NCBI GenBank assembly: GCA_944380885.1
Contig: CALWIZ010000005.1
Span: 34,606-98,605 of the forward strand
Direction: 5' to 3'
From: an uncultured Clostridia bacterium
GTDB lineage: Bacteria; Bacillota; Clostridia; Oscillospirales; Acutalibacteraceae
Length of the DNA stretch: 64,000 bases
Shown here: one piece after another, positions 7,932 through 16,856 of the stretch
Layout: each line of letters starts with the position of its first letter
Numbering within the stretch: the stretch's first letter is position 1
The notes under the pieces: model-generated
Told to the model about the DNA's origin: nothing
Database searches by the model: none
The model's input: only the letters and a program-made list of their open reading frames with translations
Program-made: the position numbers and the translations under genes

Positions 7932-9440
7932 TTGCGCGACTATTTGAAAAAGCGGCCGCTGTTATTGTGTTCGCTTATCGGAGCTTGTATTTGTGTTATA
8001 GGCTATTATTCAAAAACAGCTGTGTTTTTCGCAGGTATCTGTTTAATAATAATCTGTTTTATACTTATCTATAATACCGTACAGGCGCCTTATGTGTTTG
8101 TAATGATTTTGCTTGTGTTGCTTTCAGTAAGGCTTCTTCAGACATATGAAAAGACTGAAACAGCGCAGAAAGCGTGCGGTACGGAATTGAAAGGCAGATT
8201 TATAGTTGTCGAAAGCCCTGAGGAAAAGAGCGGATATTATACATCTGTATTGGAGTCGGCCGGATGCGCCGGTATTGACGACGGCACAAGGATTTTCGTA
8301 TTTTCCCGAGAAAGCGGTTTTGAGTGCGGCGACGCAATATACGCAGTGATAAACACATACAGTACCGACGAAAGATATAAGCTGTCAAACTATTCGGAAA
8401 AAATATATTTAAGCGGCAATATACAACAAATATCAGATGTGGAAAAAGATGCGGACCCTGTGCTTTCAGTCTTTGAGGATATAAGGGGCTACATTACTGA
8501 AACCCTGTTCTCATGTATGAAATATGATGAGGCGGCTACTCTTTCTGCCGTCGTGTTCGGCGACCGTTCTTATATAAGCGACGAATTTTATGAGCTTATA
8601 AAGCGAGCCGGTGTCAGTCACGTTATGGTGGTTTCCGGTATGCATCTTGCGATAATAGTGTCGCTTGTCACCAAAATAAGCGAAAAGCTGTTTTACAGCT
8701 CCGGAGTGAAAGCAACGCTGATATTTATTACTGTTTTGTTTATGACTGCCCTGTGCGGATTCACAAAATCAATTATAAGAGCAGGTGTATGCTATATTAT
8801 TTACGCCGTTAGTATTCTCACCCGCCGTGATAACGATTCGGTAAATACGCTGGGAGGCGCTGTGACGGTAATACTTATAGCCGAACCGATGACGGTTTTC
8901 AGTATCTCTTTCCAGCTTTCCGTGCTGTCGACCCTCGGAATTGTGGCGGCGGCGCTTCCGACGGTTAAGTTTATAACAGACCGCCGGATTTTAAAAGGCC
9001 GGACTGCAGGTTTGTTCGGCGCTGTCTTGGTTACGGCATTCGCGCTGCTTTTTACACTGCCGGTTACTTCCTATGTCTTCGGTTACGTTTCATCTGTTTC
9101 TGTTGTCACCAATATTCTGATATCCTTTGCAGTGACACTGGCGCTCGGTCTTGCGGCTGCCGGCCTTGTAATTTATCCTTTTGTTCCGATAGCAGGTGAA
9201 TGTCTGCTTAACGCCGCAGGCGTTGCTGCCGCGTATATTAACATGGTAATAAGTGAATTCGGCTCACTGCCGTTTGCGGTTATAAAATTAGGTAAATTTG
9301 CTTTTGTGGGTTCTTTGGTGCTTTTATTTTCGGTTATTGCGGCTTTATTTGCTTGTAAAAAGAGAAATGATATGTTAAAATTGAATGCGGTTGACCGGAA
9401 AATTGTAAAAGAGGGCGGTGGAAAGCTCAAATGGCGATAA
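7932..9440 (+). CDS. comEC: ComEC/Rec2-type membrane channel protein, short form
   Basis: A 502-residue polytopic membrane protein. Three N-terminal helices precede a soluble loop (about 65-180). The ComEC core follows, with HVMVVSGMHLAI (about 233), LCGFTKSIIRAGVCYII and FSISFQLSVLSTLG as its conserved signatures. ComEC carries single-stranded DNA across the membrane in natural transformation. Full-length homologues of about 750 residues end in a metallo-beta-lactamase domain that is absent here; the frame stops inside holA (10-base overlap). The start is TTG behind GGAGGG. Whether it works in DNA uptake is unclear. Confidence 0.85.
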   Translation: MRDYLKKRPLLLCSLIGACICVIGYYSKTAVFFAGICLIIICFILIYNTVQAPYVFVMILLVLLSVRLLQTYEKTETAQKACGTELKGRFIVVESPEEKSGYYTSVLESAGCAGIDDGTRIFVFSRESGFECGDAIYAVINTYSTDERYKLSNYSEKIYLSGNIQQISDVEKDADPVLSVFEDIRGYITETLFSCMKYDEAATLSAVVFGDRSYISDEFYELIKRAGVSHVMVVSGMHLAIIVSLVTKISEKLFYSSGVKATLIFITVLFMTALCGFTKSIIRAGVCYIIYAVSILTRRDNDSVNTLGGAVTVILIAEPMTVFSISFQLSVLSTLGIVAAALPTVKFITDRRILKGRTAGLFGAVLVTAFALLFTLPVTSYVFGYVSSVSVVTNILISFAVTLALGLAAAGLVIYPFVPIAGECLLNAAGVAAAYINMVISEFGSLPFAVIKLGKFAFVGSLVLLFSVIAALFACKKRNDMLKLNAVDRKIVKEGGGKLKWR

Positions 9441-10489
9441 TAAATGAGGCGGCGTTTAAAAGCCGGATTAAAACCGGTAATTTACCGAATGTTTGCGTAA
9501 TGTTCGGGGAAGATGCTTACCTTAAAGATATGTATACCGAGAAATTGAGCAAAATGACTGCCGAAAAGGACGATGTATTTAATTATCAGAGCTTTGAGAA
9601 CGGCTGTAATCTCCAGGCGGTGTATGACGCCGTCACTCAGATGCCTGTCCTGTCTGATAAAAAATATGTTATTTTAAATGACTATAATTTTGAGAAATGC
9701 TCAAAATCGGATTTTGAAAGGCTTTGTGAAATTATAAAAAATGTTGACCCCGACTGTATTTTTGTACTTAGATTTGATATTGTCGAAATCGACGCAAAAA
9801 AAAGCGCGAGGTTCAAAAAAATAACGTCTGTGGCTGAAAAAAACGGCGGCGTCACGGTTCGGCTTGACCATAGAAGCGCCTCGGAGCTTGTGAAAATGCT
9901 TACTGACGGTGCGAAAAAACGCGGCTGTGTTATGAGTCCGTCCGCCGCGCGGTTTTTGATAGAAACGTCAGGTGAGGATATAAATACTCTTGCGTCAGAG
10001 CTTGAAAAGCTCTGCTTTTACGCTCCGGGCTCCGAGATAACCGAAAAGCATATAGAAAATGTGGCCGTGAAAACAGTCGAGGCGTCTGTATATGAGCTTT
10101 CCTCCTGTATATTCTCCAGACGTACCGGCGAGGCAATGCGGGTGCTTGACGATTTATTTTTTATGCATATTAAGCCGGTCTTTATTTATAACGCCATATC
10201 TTCGCCTTATGTAGATATGTACAGGCTGTATACCTTTAAAAAAAGCGGACTCGGACGGGGAGACGTCGCAAAAACGTTTAATTACGGCAATAAGGATTTC
10301 CTTGTTGACCGCGCGGCGAAGAATCTTCAGAACTTTGATTTCAAAAAGCTCTCATTAAGCCTCAAAGCTCTTTTGGAGGCTGACAGGGCGCTTAAAACCT
10401 CCGGATCGGACGCCCGCACGGTGTTTGAACAGCTTATAGTAAAGCTCGTGTATATAATTGCGAAGGGTGAAGCAGTTGATAAGGCTTGA
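9431..10489 (+). CDS. holA: DNA polymerase III subunit delta
   Basis: A 352-residue clamp-loader subunit that opens the beta sliding clamp. It shows the family layout: N-terminal AAA-like fold starting NVCVMFGEDAYLKDMY, central region LRFDIVEIDAKKSARFKK, and C-terminal collar with helices ending VFEQLIVKLVYIIA. Length is normal. It overlaps comEC by 10 bases and the RNase M5-like gene by 14, so the three are translated as a coupled unit. Confidence 0.95.
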   Translation: MAIINEAAFKSRIKTGNLPNVCVMFGEDAYLKDMYTEKLSKMTAEKDDVFNYQSFENGCNLQAVYDAVTQMPVLSDKKYVILNDYNFEKCSKSDFERLCEIIKNVDPDCIFVLRFDIVEIDAKKSARFKKITSVAEKNGGVTVRLDHRSASELVKMLTDGAKKRGCVMSPSAARFLIETSGEDINTLASELEKLCFYAPGSEITEKHIENVAVKTVEASVYELSSCIFSRRTGEAMRVLDDLFFMHIKPVFIYNAISSPYVDMYRLYTFKKSGLGRGDVAKTFNYGNKDFLVDRAAKNLQNFDFKKLSLSLKALLEADRALKTSGSDARTVFEQLIVKLVYIIAKGEAVDKA

Positions 10490-11078
10490 CAGACCGGTTA
10501 TTGTAGAGGGGAAATACGATAAAATAACACTTGAAAATGTTATCGACGCCCTTATAATACCCACAAACGGCTTTTCGATTTTCAAGGACAGGGAAAAATG
10601 CGCCATGATAAGGCTTCTCGCGAGGGAAAAAGGCATTATCGTTTTGACCGATTCAGACTCCGCGGGAGCGGTAATACGTTCATATATAAAAAAAATAGCC
10701 GGAGATTCCGACATAATAAATGTATATGTGCCCGAGCTTAAGGGAAAGGAAAAAAGAAAGGCAAAGCCCTCAAAGGAGGGAACTTTAGGCGTAGAGGGAA
10801 TGAGCGCCGGTGTTATTGTGAACGCGCTTGAGCGTTCGGGCGTTTTTTCGGAAAAAAGTGTCAGTACTACACGGAAAATAACAAAAACCGATATGTTTGT
10901 TTACGGCCTGTCAGGCGGCGATAACAGCGCCGGAGCGAGAAAGGATTTTCTTAAATTTCTGGGTCTGCCTCAAAGTCTTTCGCCGTCGGCAATGCTTGAT
11001 GTTATTAACTGTATGTTTGGGTTTGAAGAATTTAAGGAGAAGGCGGAAGAGTGGCAAAAAAAGCGGGTCAGAAAATAA
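10476..11078 (+). CDS. rnmV: Ribonuclease M5-like Toprim protein (DUF4093)
   Basis: About 200 residues. The Toprim domain has the catalytic Glu in VIVEGKYDK and the DxD pair in VLTDSDSAG, followed by a C-terminal DUF4093 region. RNase M5 matures 5S rRNA in Bacillota. I chose TTG 10476 because GAAGGGT stands 7 bases upstream and the protein then begins directly before the Toprim strand; an in-frame TTG at 10458 lacks an SD. It overlaps holA and the following regulator. Confidence 0.88.
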   Translation: MIRLDRPVIVEGKYDKITLENVIDALIIPTNGFSIFKDREKCAMIRLLAREKGIIVLTDSDSAGAVIRSYIKKIAGDSDIINVYVPELKGKEKRKAKPSKEGTLGVEGMSAGVIVNALERSGVFSEKSVSTTRKITKTDMFVYGLSGGDNSAGARKDFLKFLGLPQSLSPSAMLDVINCMFGFEEFKEKAEEWQKKRVRK

Positions 11079-12049
11079 GAATTCTTTATGTGCTTGATAT
11101 ACTCAAAAGGTTCAGCGACGAGGATCACCCCATTACGGCGGAGGATATCTGCGCCGAGCTTGAAAAGCAGGGCATCGAAGCCGAGAGAAAAGCTGTTTAC
11201 GGAGATATTTCCGCGCTCGGAGAGTACGGCTTTGACATAATAAAGTCCGGCTACCCGCGCGGATTTTTTCTTGGGGCGCGTGAGTTTGAGGAGCCGGAAA
11301 TATATATACTGGCGGACGCGGTGCGGACCGCGAAATTTATAAGTCCTGCGAAAACGCGCGAGCTTGTCGGAAAGCTCGATTCGTTTCTTTCGGTAAACCG
11401 GCGTGCTCAGCGTGAGGGGAGAGTTTATTTTTCGGCGGACACAAAGTGTGCCAACGAGGAAATTTTTTACAGCATAGATAAAATAAGCAGTGCAGTCGCT
11501 CTGGCAAGAAAAATTGAATTTGATTATATCAGCCGCCGCCTTTCAAATGACCGCGCGATAGAAAAAGCGGTAAAGCATATGAAAATAAGTCCCTACGCGC
11601 TGGTGTGGAGGGACGACCATTATTATGTGCTCGGAAATTATGAAAAGTATGACAATATAATTCATCTGCGGCTTGACCGGATACACTCGGTGGAAATAAC
11701 AAAAGAAAAATCAAGGCATTTTTCGGAAGTCAGCGCGTATAAGGATACCTTCGATGTGGCGGATTATACCGAAAAGCTCTTCAGTATGCACGGCGGCAGG
11801 GTTGAGGAAATAGAACTGTTCTGCTCATCGGATATGACAGAGCAGGTGTTCGACCGTTTCGGCGAAAGCATATTTATAAAAAAAGTAAACGAAAGCGGCT
11901 TCGGCTTTTCGGTAAAGGCGGCAGTCTCTCAAGCGCTTGTTACATGGGTGATGAATTACGGCAGTAAAATTAAGGTGATTTCTCCGCCGGAGCTTGTGCA
12001 GATGGTGAAGGACAGGGCAAAAGCGGTTCTTGATATGTACGGCGAATAA
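11051..12049 (+). CDS. WYL-domain transcriptional regulator
   Basis: A 332-residue DNA-binding protein. The N-terminal helix-turn-helix (about 20-65, PITAEDICAELEKQG to KAVYGDISALGEYGF) precedes a WYL-type ligand domain (about 150-225, with ISPYALVWRDDHYYVLG and LRLDRIHSVEI) and a C-terminal WCX-like extension. WYL proteins respond to nucleotides or nucleic acids and often control repair or defence genes. No defence genes are nearby. The start is GTG within the end of rnmV. Its target is unknown. Confidence 0.88.
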   Translation: MAKKAGQKIRILYVLDILKRFSDEDHPITAEDICAELEKQGIEAERKAVYGDISALGEYGFDIIKSGYPRGFFLGAREFEEPEIYILADAVRTAKFISPAKTRELVGKLDSFLSVNRRAQREGRVYFSADTKCANEEIFYSIDKISSAVALARKIEFDYISRRLSNDRAIEKAVKHMKISPYALVWRDDHYYVLGNYEKYDNIIHLRLDRIHSVEITKEKSRHFSEVSAYKDTFDVADYTEKLFSMHGGRVEEIELFCSSDMTEQVFDRFGESIFIKKVNESGFGFSVKAAVSQALVTWVMNYGSKIKVISPPELVQMVKDRAKAVLDMYGE

Positions 12050-12077
12050 AAAATTTAAAAATCATAGGTCGGGACGC

Positions 12078-12106
12078 TTGCGGAAAACTGTCGGATATTG
12101 TATAAT
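12078..12106 (+). promoter_or_regulatory. Promoter of the DUF1846 gene
   Basis: TTGCGG (12078-12083), 17-base spacer, TATAAT (12101-12106). This gives the gene its own transcript after the comEC operon, which has no clear terminator. Confidence 0.6.
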
Positions 12107-12141
12107 AAGAAAATATTATAATATAATGCGGAGATGTAGGA

Positions 12142-13626
12142 ATGAGAAAAATCGGGTTTGATAACGCAAAATACATAAGGCTTCAGTCGCAGAATATACG
12201 CGACAGGATAGCCATGTTCGGGGGAAAGCTCTATCTTGAATTCGGGGGAAAGCTGTTTGACGATTATCACGCTTCGCGCGTGCTGCCCGGTTTTGAGCCT
12301 GACGCGAAAGTAAAAATGCTGCTTGAGCTTAAAGACGATGCGGAAATAGTTATCGCCATAAATGCCGACGCTATCGAGAAAAACAAGCGCCGAGGCGACC
12401 TCGGAATAACTTATGACCTTGATACTTTAAGGCTTATTGACGCTTTCCGCGGAATAGGACTGTATGTAGGAAGCGTTGTTATAACCCAGTATACCGGCCA
12501 GCCGTCGGCACTGGCGTTTGAAAAACGCCTCACCCAGCTCGGAGTAAAAGTGTACCGACATTATCCGATAGCCGATTATCCGTCAAATATCTCTTTTATA
12601 ATAAGCGATGAGGGCTTCGGCAAAAACGATTATATCGAGACCGAGCGCAAGCTGGTGGTAGTAACCGCCCCGGGACCGGGCAGCGGTAAAATGGCTACCT
12701 GTCTTTCACAGCTTTACCACGAGAACAAGCGCGGCATTAAGGCGGGATACGCGAAATTTGAAACCTTCCCGATATGGAACATTCCGCTCAAGCACCCCGT
12801 AAATGTCGCTTATGAGGCGGCGACCGCCGACCTTAACGACGTAAATATGATAGACCCGTTCCATTTGGAGGCATACGGGAAAACCACTGTTAATTACAAC
12901 AGGGATATTGAAATATTCCCCGTGTTAAACGCTATGTTTGAAGCGATTTCCGGTGAGTCGCCCTACAAGAGCCCGACCGATATGGGAGTTAATATGGCAG
13001 GATTTGCGATATCCGATAACGACGTTGTATGTGAGGCGGCAAAGCAGGAGATAATCCGCAGGTATTACGCCGCGCTTGTAAGCGCCCGTCAGGGACTTGG
13101 AGAGCAGAACGACGCATATAAGATAGAGCTTCTTATGAATCAGGTCGGAGTTTCTACTTCTGACCGTCCGGTTGCCGCCGCCGCGCTTAAAAAAGCGGAG
13201 GAGACAGGCGCGCCGGCAACTGCCATCCAGCTTGACGACGGAACTGTTATAACCGGAAAAACCTCAAGCCTGCTCGGCGCTTCTTCGGCAATGCTGCTCA
13301 ACAGCCTTAAAGTACTTGCGGGGATCCCAGATGATATAAATCTCATTTCTCCAACGGTAATAGAGCCGATACAAAAACTTAAAACAGGTATTATGGGCAA
13401 CCATAACCCGAGACTTCATACCGACGAGATACTGATAGCGCTTTCAATATGCGCTGTCACAAGCGATGTCGCTAAAATGGCGCTTGAGCAGGTTAAAAAC
13501 CTCCGCGGGCTTGAGGCGCATTCGACCGTTATTTTGTCGCGAGTGGACGAGCAGGTGTTCAGAAAGCTCGGAGTAAATCTTACCTGCGAGCCGAAATATC
13601 AGACCAAAAAGCTGTATCATAACTGA
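12142..13626 (+). CDS. DUF1846 (UPF0371) family protein
   Basis: A 494-residue soluble protein matching the full length of the DUF1846 family, common in Clostridia and Streptococci. Recognisable blocks are KYIRLQSQNIRDRI near the N-terminus, APGPGSGKMATCLSQLYH (about 173-190, a phosphate-loop-like GPGSGK), and MGNHNPRLHTDEILIALSI near the C-terminus. The phosphate-loop-like segment suggests nucleotide binding, but the reaction is not established as far as I know. It has its own promoter and SD GGAGATG. Confidence 0.9.
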   Translation: MRKIGFDNAKYIRLQSQNIRDRIAMFGGKLYLEFGGKLFDDYHASRVLPGFEPDAKVKMLLELKDDAEIVIAINADAIEKNKRRGDLGITYDLDTLRLIDAFRGIGLYVGSVVITQYTGQPSALAFEKRLTQLGVKVYRHYPIADYPSNISFIISDEGFGKNDYIETERKLVVVTAPGPGSGKMATCLSQLYHENKRGIKAGYAKFETFPIWNIPLKHPVNVAYEAATADLNDVNMIDPFHLEAYGKTTVNYNRDIEIFPVLNAMFEAISGESPYKSPTDMGVNMAGFAISDNDVVCEAAKQEIIRRYYAALVSARQGLGEQNDAYKIELLMNQVGVSTSDRPVAAAALKKAEETGAPATAIQLDDGTVITGKTSSLLGASSAMLLNSLKVLAGIPDDINLISPTVIEPIQKLKTGIMGNHNPRLHTDEILIALSICAVTSDVAKMALEQVKNLRGLEAHSTVILSRVDEQVFRKLGVNLTCEPKYQTKKLYHN

Positions 13627-13637
13627 TTGCGGATTTC

Positions 13638-14465
13638 CTATTGTACCGATACCATATTCCGGTATTCAGTGGGAGATACTCCGTATTTTCGTGAGAACTG
13701 TCTTGAAAAATAGTTCTGGTCGGAAAACCCGCAGTCAGCGGCTATCTGCTTTACCGGAATACGGCTGTCTGAAAGCATTTTTTCGGCGTTTTTGAGCCTA
13801 ACATCATTTATATAATCGGCTATTGTAATACCGTATTCGGCTTTAAAATGCTTCATTGCGGTGGAGCTGCTGCATCCGAATTTTTCCGAAAGCACCGAAA
13901 GTGAAATTTTTGAGGAAAAGTTGCGGTTTATATACTTTTTAATAAGCTCGGCGAGATCCTCGCCGCAATAATTTATTTTACCGGTTGCCGTGATATGCTC
14001 GGCAACCATTTTCATTATATCGACATACGAGGGAATAAGTCTGCTTTCAATGGCTTTGACCGATTCCGCGCATTTCCGTGCCGCCGCACTGTCCGAAACG
14101 GTCTCTTCAAGTCTTTTGTTTATGTATTCAAGAGTTCCGGGCTCGGTGTCCCTAATCTGTCCCATCATCAGAAATCCGGAAAGAATACCGTAATGATAAA
14201 TCGGCGCAACTGCTTCATACAGTCCGCAGTGGCATTTGTACATATATACGCCCTCGCCCTTGCGGACTTTCTCAAATGCCTTACGGTCGGTTTGCAGGCA
14301 TTTGCTTTTTATTCCCTCGGAAAGCTGCATTTTCCTGCAGAAATCAGAAAGCATAGGAGGATATGCGTATATTTCGTTGCATTCAAGGTCATGAATTGAT
14401 ACCCTGAATCCGGAAATGCTGTAAAATTCTTTAAGTATTGATATTATTTCCGCTGCGTCTCTCAC
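13638..14465 (-). CDS. PocR-domain AraC family transcriptional regulator
   Basis: About 275 residues. An N-terminal PocR sensory domain has cysteines in SDFCRK, SKCLQTDR and YKCHCGL. The C-terminal AraC double helix-turn-helix has VLSEKFGCSSSTAMKHFKAE and IAADCGFSDQNYFSRQFSRKYG. I start at GTG 14465 behind GAAGGTG; upstream in-frame residues are low-complexity Ile/Ser and lack an SD. It is divergent from a sugar-kinase-like gene, with the two promoters overlapping at their -35 boxes. It therefore probably controls that gene in response to a small metabolite. Confidence 0.87.
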   Translation of the reverse strand: MRDAAEIISILKEFYSISGFRVSIHDLECNEIYAYPPMLSDFCRKMQLSEGIKSKCLQTDRKAFEKVRKGEGVYMYKCHCGLYEAVAPIYHYGILSGFLMMGQIRDTEPGTLEYINKRLEETVSDSAAARKCAESVKAIESRLIPSYVDIMKMVAEHITATGKINYCGEDLAELIKKYINRNFSSKISLSVLSEKFGCSSSTAMKHFKAEYGITIADYINDVRLKNAEKMLSDSRIPVKQIAADCGFSDQNYFSRQFSRKYGVSPTEYRNMVSVQ

Positions 14466-14514
14466 AGTTTCGCACCTTCTTGAATTTATGATATAAAATG
14501 ATATTATGCTAATA

Positions 14515-14559
14515 ATAATACTATTTTTTATAGACACCGTCAAGAAAAAAATCTATAAT
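14515..14559. promoter_or_regulatory. Overlapping divergent promoters, AraC-type regulator and kinase
   Basis: Plus strand: TAGACA (14531-14536), 17 bases, TATAAT (14554-14559). Minus strand: TTGACG (14543-14538), 17 bases, TATTAT (14520-14515). The two -35 boxes lie one base apart, so polymerase can occupy only one at a time. Confidence 0.6.
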
Positions 14560-14582
14560 AATTACGAAAGTGAGTGATTGTT

Positions 14583-15686
14583 ATGGGAAAAAGAACGGCT
14601 GAAGAGCTTGCGGCGGCAGCGGAGCAATTTCGCACCGACGGTAAAATGTATGAATGTGAGCCTTACGGCAACGGACATATAAACGATACATATCTGATGA
14701 AATGCAGGAATGAGAGCGGGGAGACAGTAAGCTATATAATGCAGGCTGTGAACACTAATGTCTTCAAAGAGCCTGAAAAGCTGATGGATAATATTTACGC
14801 CGTGACCGAGTTTCTGAGAAAGAGGGAAACAGATCCGAGAAAGGTTTTAACTCTCATAAAAACCTTATCCGGTGAAAAGTGTTATTTTGATAAAAACGGA
14901 ACGTGTTTCAGAGTTTACCCGTTTATTACAGATTCAATTTGTCTTGAGCGTCCTGAATCGGCTGATGATTTTTATGAGTGCGCCTATGCTTTCGGAAAAT
15001 TTCAGCGTGACCTCGGAGGATTCAAAGCGGATACGCTTTACGAGGTTATACCCGATTTTCACAATACTCCGAAAAGATACGAAAATTTCCTTTCTGCCGT
15101 AAAGGACGATAAATGCGGCAGGGCAAAGGAAGTTTCAGAAGAAATAGAATTTTTGAAGGCAAGAGCGGATTTTTACTGTGTTTTGACCGAAAGCTGTAAA
15201 AAGGGATTATTGCCGCTCAGGGTTACCCATAACGATACGAAATCCAATAATGTTCTGCTTGACGCTAAAACCCGCAAGGCTCTTTGCGTAATCGACCTTG
15301 ACACTATAATGCCCGGATTTTCGGTTACCGATTTCGGCGATTCGATACGCTTCGGCGCTTCAACCGCCGCTGAGGACGAAAAGGATTTAAGCAAGGTGAG
15401 CCTTGACCTTGACCTTTTCGCGGCATATGCTGACGGATATCTCGCAGGCTGCGGAGGAGCGCTTAAGGACAGCGAGATAATGCTGCTGCCCGAGGGCGCC
15501 ATGATGATGACTGTTGAATGCGGAATGCGTTTTCTGACAGATTACCTTGAGGGAGATACATACTTTAAAATCGCTTACAGTGACCATAATCTTGTCCGTT
15601 GCCGTACTCAGCTTAAGCTCGTAAAGGATATGGAAGACCACCTTAAAGATATGAAAAATATTGTTAAAAAGTATTGCAAGAAGTAA
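14583..15686 (+). CDS. APH-type kinase, N-acetylhexosamine 1-kinase-like
   Basis: A 367-residue phosphotransferase of the aminoglycoside/choline kinase fold. The catalytic loop VTHNDTKSNNVLLD and the metal-binding VIDLDTIMPGFSVTDFGD are both intact, and the N-terminus has the nucleotide loop PYGNGHINDTYLM. This loop pattern (HNDTK, DLDT, DFGD) is what I associate with NahK-like sugar 1-kinases rather than antibiotic resistance enzymes. ATG 14583 is preferred to GTG 14574 because AGTGAG precedes it at normal spacing. It is divergent from a PocR/AraC regulator. The substrate is unproven. Confidence 0.75.
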   Translation: MGKRTAEELAAAAEQFRTDGKMYECEPYGNGHINDTYLMKCRNESGETVSYIMQAVNTNVFKEPEKLMDNIYAVTEFLRKRETDPRKVLTLIKTLSGEKCYFDKNGTCFRVYPFITDSICLERPESADDFYECAYAFGKFQRDLGGFKADTLYEVIPDFHNTPKRYENFLSAVKDDKCGRAKEVSEEIEFLKARADFYCVLTESCKKGLLPLRVTHNDTKSNNVLLDAKTRKALCVIDLDTIMPGFSVTDFGDSIRFGASTAAEDEKDLSKVSLDLDLFAAYADGYLAGCGGALKDSEIMLLPEGAMMMTVECGMRFLTDYLEGDTYFKIAYSDHNLVRCRTQLKLVKDMEDHLKDMKNIVKKYCKK

Positions 15687-15696
15687 AACGGCAATA

Positions 15697-15729
15697 AAAA
15701 ATCCCTGAACTCGGTGTTCAGGGATTTTT
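15697..15729. terminator. Bidirectional terminator between kinase gene and ruvX
   Basis: AAAAATCCCTGAAC pairs perfectly with GTTCAGGGATTTTT around loop TCGGT. A and T tracts give a U run in both directions. The ruvX stop codon (15720-15718) lies inside the stem. Confidence 0.9.
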
Positions 15730-16143
15730 GGTATTCTTACGGTATTTAAGGTAATCTTCAAGGATTATTACGGCGGCTACCGCGTCGATAACGCTTTTGC
15801 GCTTTTTTCCTCTGGTATCGGTAAAATTAAGGGCGGTATGAGCCGAAACGGTTGTGCAGCGTTCGTCCCACAGTATTATGTCGGTGCCTGACATCGCTTT
15901 TATCTGTTCTGCTATCGCGGCGCATTCTTCGGCTCTGCTGCCCGAAGAGCCGTCCATATTTTTCGGATACCCTACGACTATAAGCTCCGCGCCGTATTCT
16001 TTAGCTAAGGCGGAGATTTTCCCGACAAGACGTTCGGTATTGTATTCGGTTATTACGGCTTTCGGAAAAGCGAAGCTCTCAAGACTGTCTGAAACGGCTA
16101 TTCCCGTGCGCGCCTTTCCCAAATCAACTGACATTATTATCAT
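15718..16143 (-). CDS. ruvX: RuvX/YqgF family nuclease (putative Holliday junction resolvase, pre-16S rRNA maturation)
   Basis: A 141-residue RNase H-fold protein. Conserved acidic motifs VDLGKARTGIAVSD at the N-terminus, VVGYPKNMDGSSG, WDERCTTVSA and KSVIDAVAAVIILEDYL carry the expected metal-binding residues. Homologues mature the 16S rRNA 5-prime end and have been proposed as resolvases. Its ATG overlaps the stop of the histidine phosphatase gene (ATGA), so translation is coupled. The last two codons are part of the terminator stem. Confidence 0.95.
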   Translation of the reverse strand: MIIMSVDLGKARTGIAVSDSLESFAFPKAVITEYNTERLVGKISALAKEYGAELIVVGYPKNMDGSSGSRAEECAAIAEQIKAMSGTDIILWDERCTTVSAHTALNFTDTRGKKRKSVIDAVAAVIILEDYLKYRKNTKNP

Positions 16144-16808
16144 TTTGCTTCACCGCTCATAAAAGAGGAAAGGCGGCTTCTTACCGGTATCAGTTCTTTA
16201 GGAAGATGTGAAACATCATTGAAGAAAACTACATGCGGATTAAGGCTTTCGTCAAATTCAATGAGAGATACGGCGGTGTTTTCACTCCACGGCATGGTTG
16301 ACAGTTTTGTAATATCGCCTATTAAAAGGCGGCAGAGAAGACAGCGTGTAACTCCTCCGTGAGTAGCGCACGCAACGGTTTTGCCGGAGTTTTCCTCCGC
16401 TATTCTTTTTACCGTGTTCCAGATTCTCTCATATGCGTCACGCATTTTTTCACCGTTTTCAGGAGCAAAATCCTCGGGGTGGTTGTCCCATGTGTCGGCA
16501 AGTCCGGGAATAGAGTTGAATGTTTCTTTAAAAGGCTTGCCTTCAACGATTCCGCCGTCAAGCTCGATAAGCCCTTTTTCCGGTATCGGCTTTAAATCTT
16601 TGTAGCCTATTATCGCTTCGGCGGTCTTGTATGCTCTTATAAGAGGACTTGTATAAACTTTATCAAGCGGAATATCGGCAAAACGTTTTTTCAGATATTC
16701 AAGCTGCATAGCTCCCGTTTCGCTTATATCGAGGTTGGTAGAACCCTGAAATATTCGTTTTACATTTCCTATTGCCTCGCAGTGTCTTACAATATATACT
16801 TTTGTCAT
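16140..16808 (-). CDS. Histidine phosphatase family protein
   Basis: A 222-residue member of the phosphoglycerate-mutase-like superfamily. The catalytic histidine motif reads RHCEAIGN (usually RHGET), followed by YTSPLIRAYKTAEAI and the second histidine in ATHGGVTRC. All catalytic residues are present despite the Gly-to-Cys change. It could be a small-molecule phosphatase; substrate cannot be read from sequence. A good minus-strand promoter lies just upstream, and ruvX follows with a 4-base overlap. Confidence 0.88.
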   Translation of the reverse strand: MTKVYIVRHCEAIGNVKRIFQGSTNLDISETGAMQLEYLKKRFADIPLDKVYTSPLIRAYKTAEAIIGYKDLKPIPEKGLIELDGGIVEGKPFKETFNSIPGLADTWDNHPEDFAPENGEKMRDAYERIWNTVKRIAEENSGKTVACATHGGVTRCLLCRLLIGDITKLSTMPWSENTAVSLIEFDESLNPHVVFFNDVSHLPKELIPVRSRLSSFMSGEAK

Positions 16809-16825
16809 TCACATCACCGCAGATG

Positions 16826-16854
16826 ATTATACCATAAGGCTGCTTAAAAAACAA
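16826..16854 (-). promoter_or_regulatory. Promoter of histidine phosphatase-ruvX
   Basis: On the minus strand, TTGTTT (16854-16849), 17 bases, TATAAT (16831-16826), with predicted start near 16819. It separates this pair from the dehydrogenase gene upstream. Confidence 0.6.
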
Positions 16855-16856
16855 CC

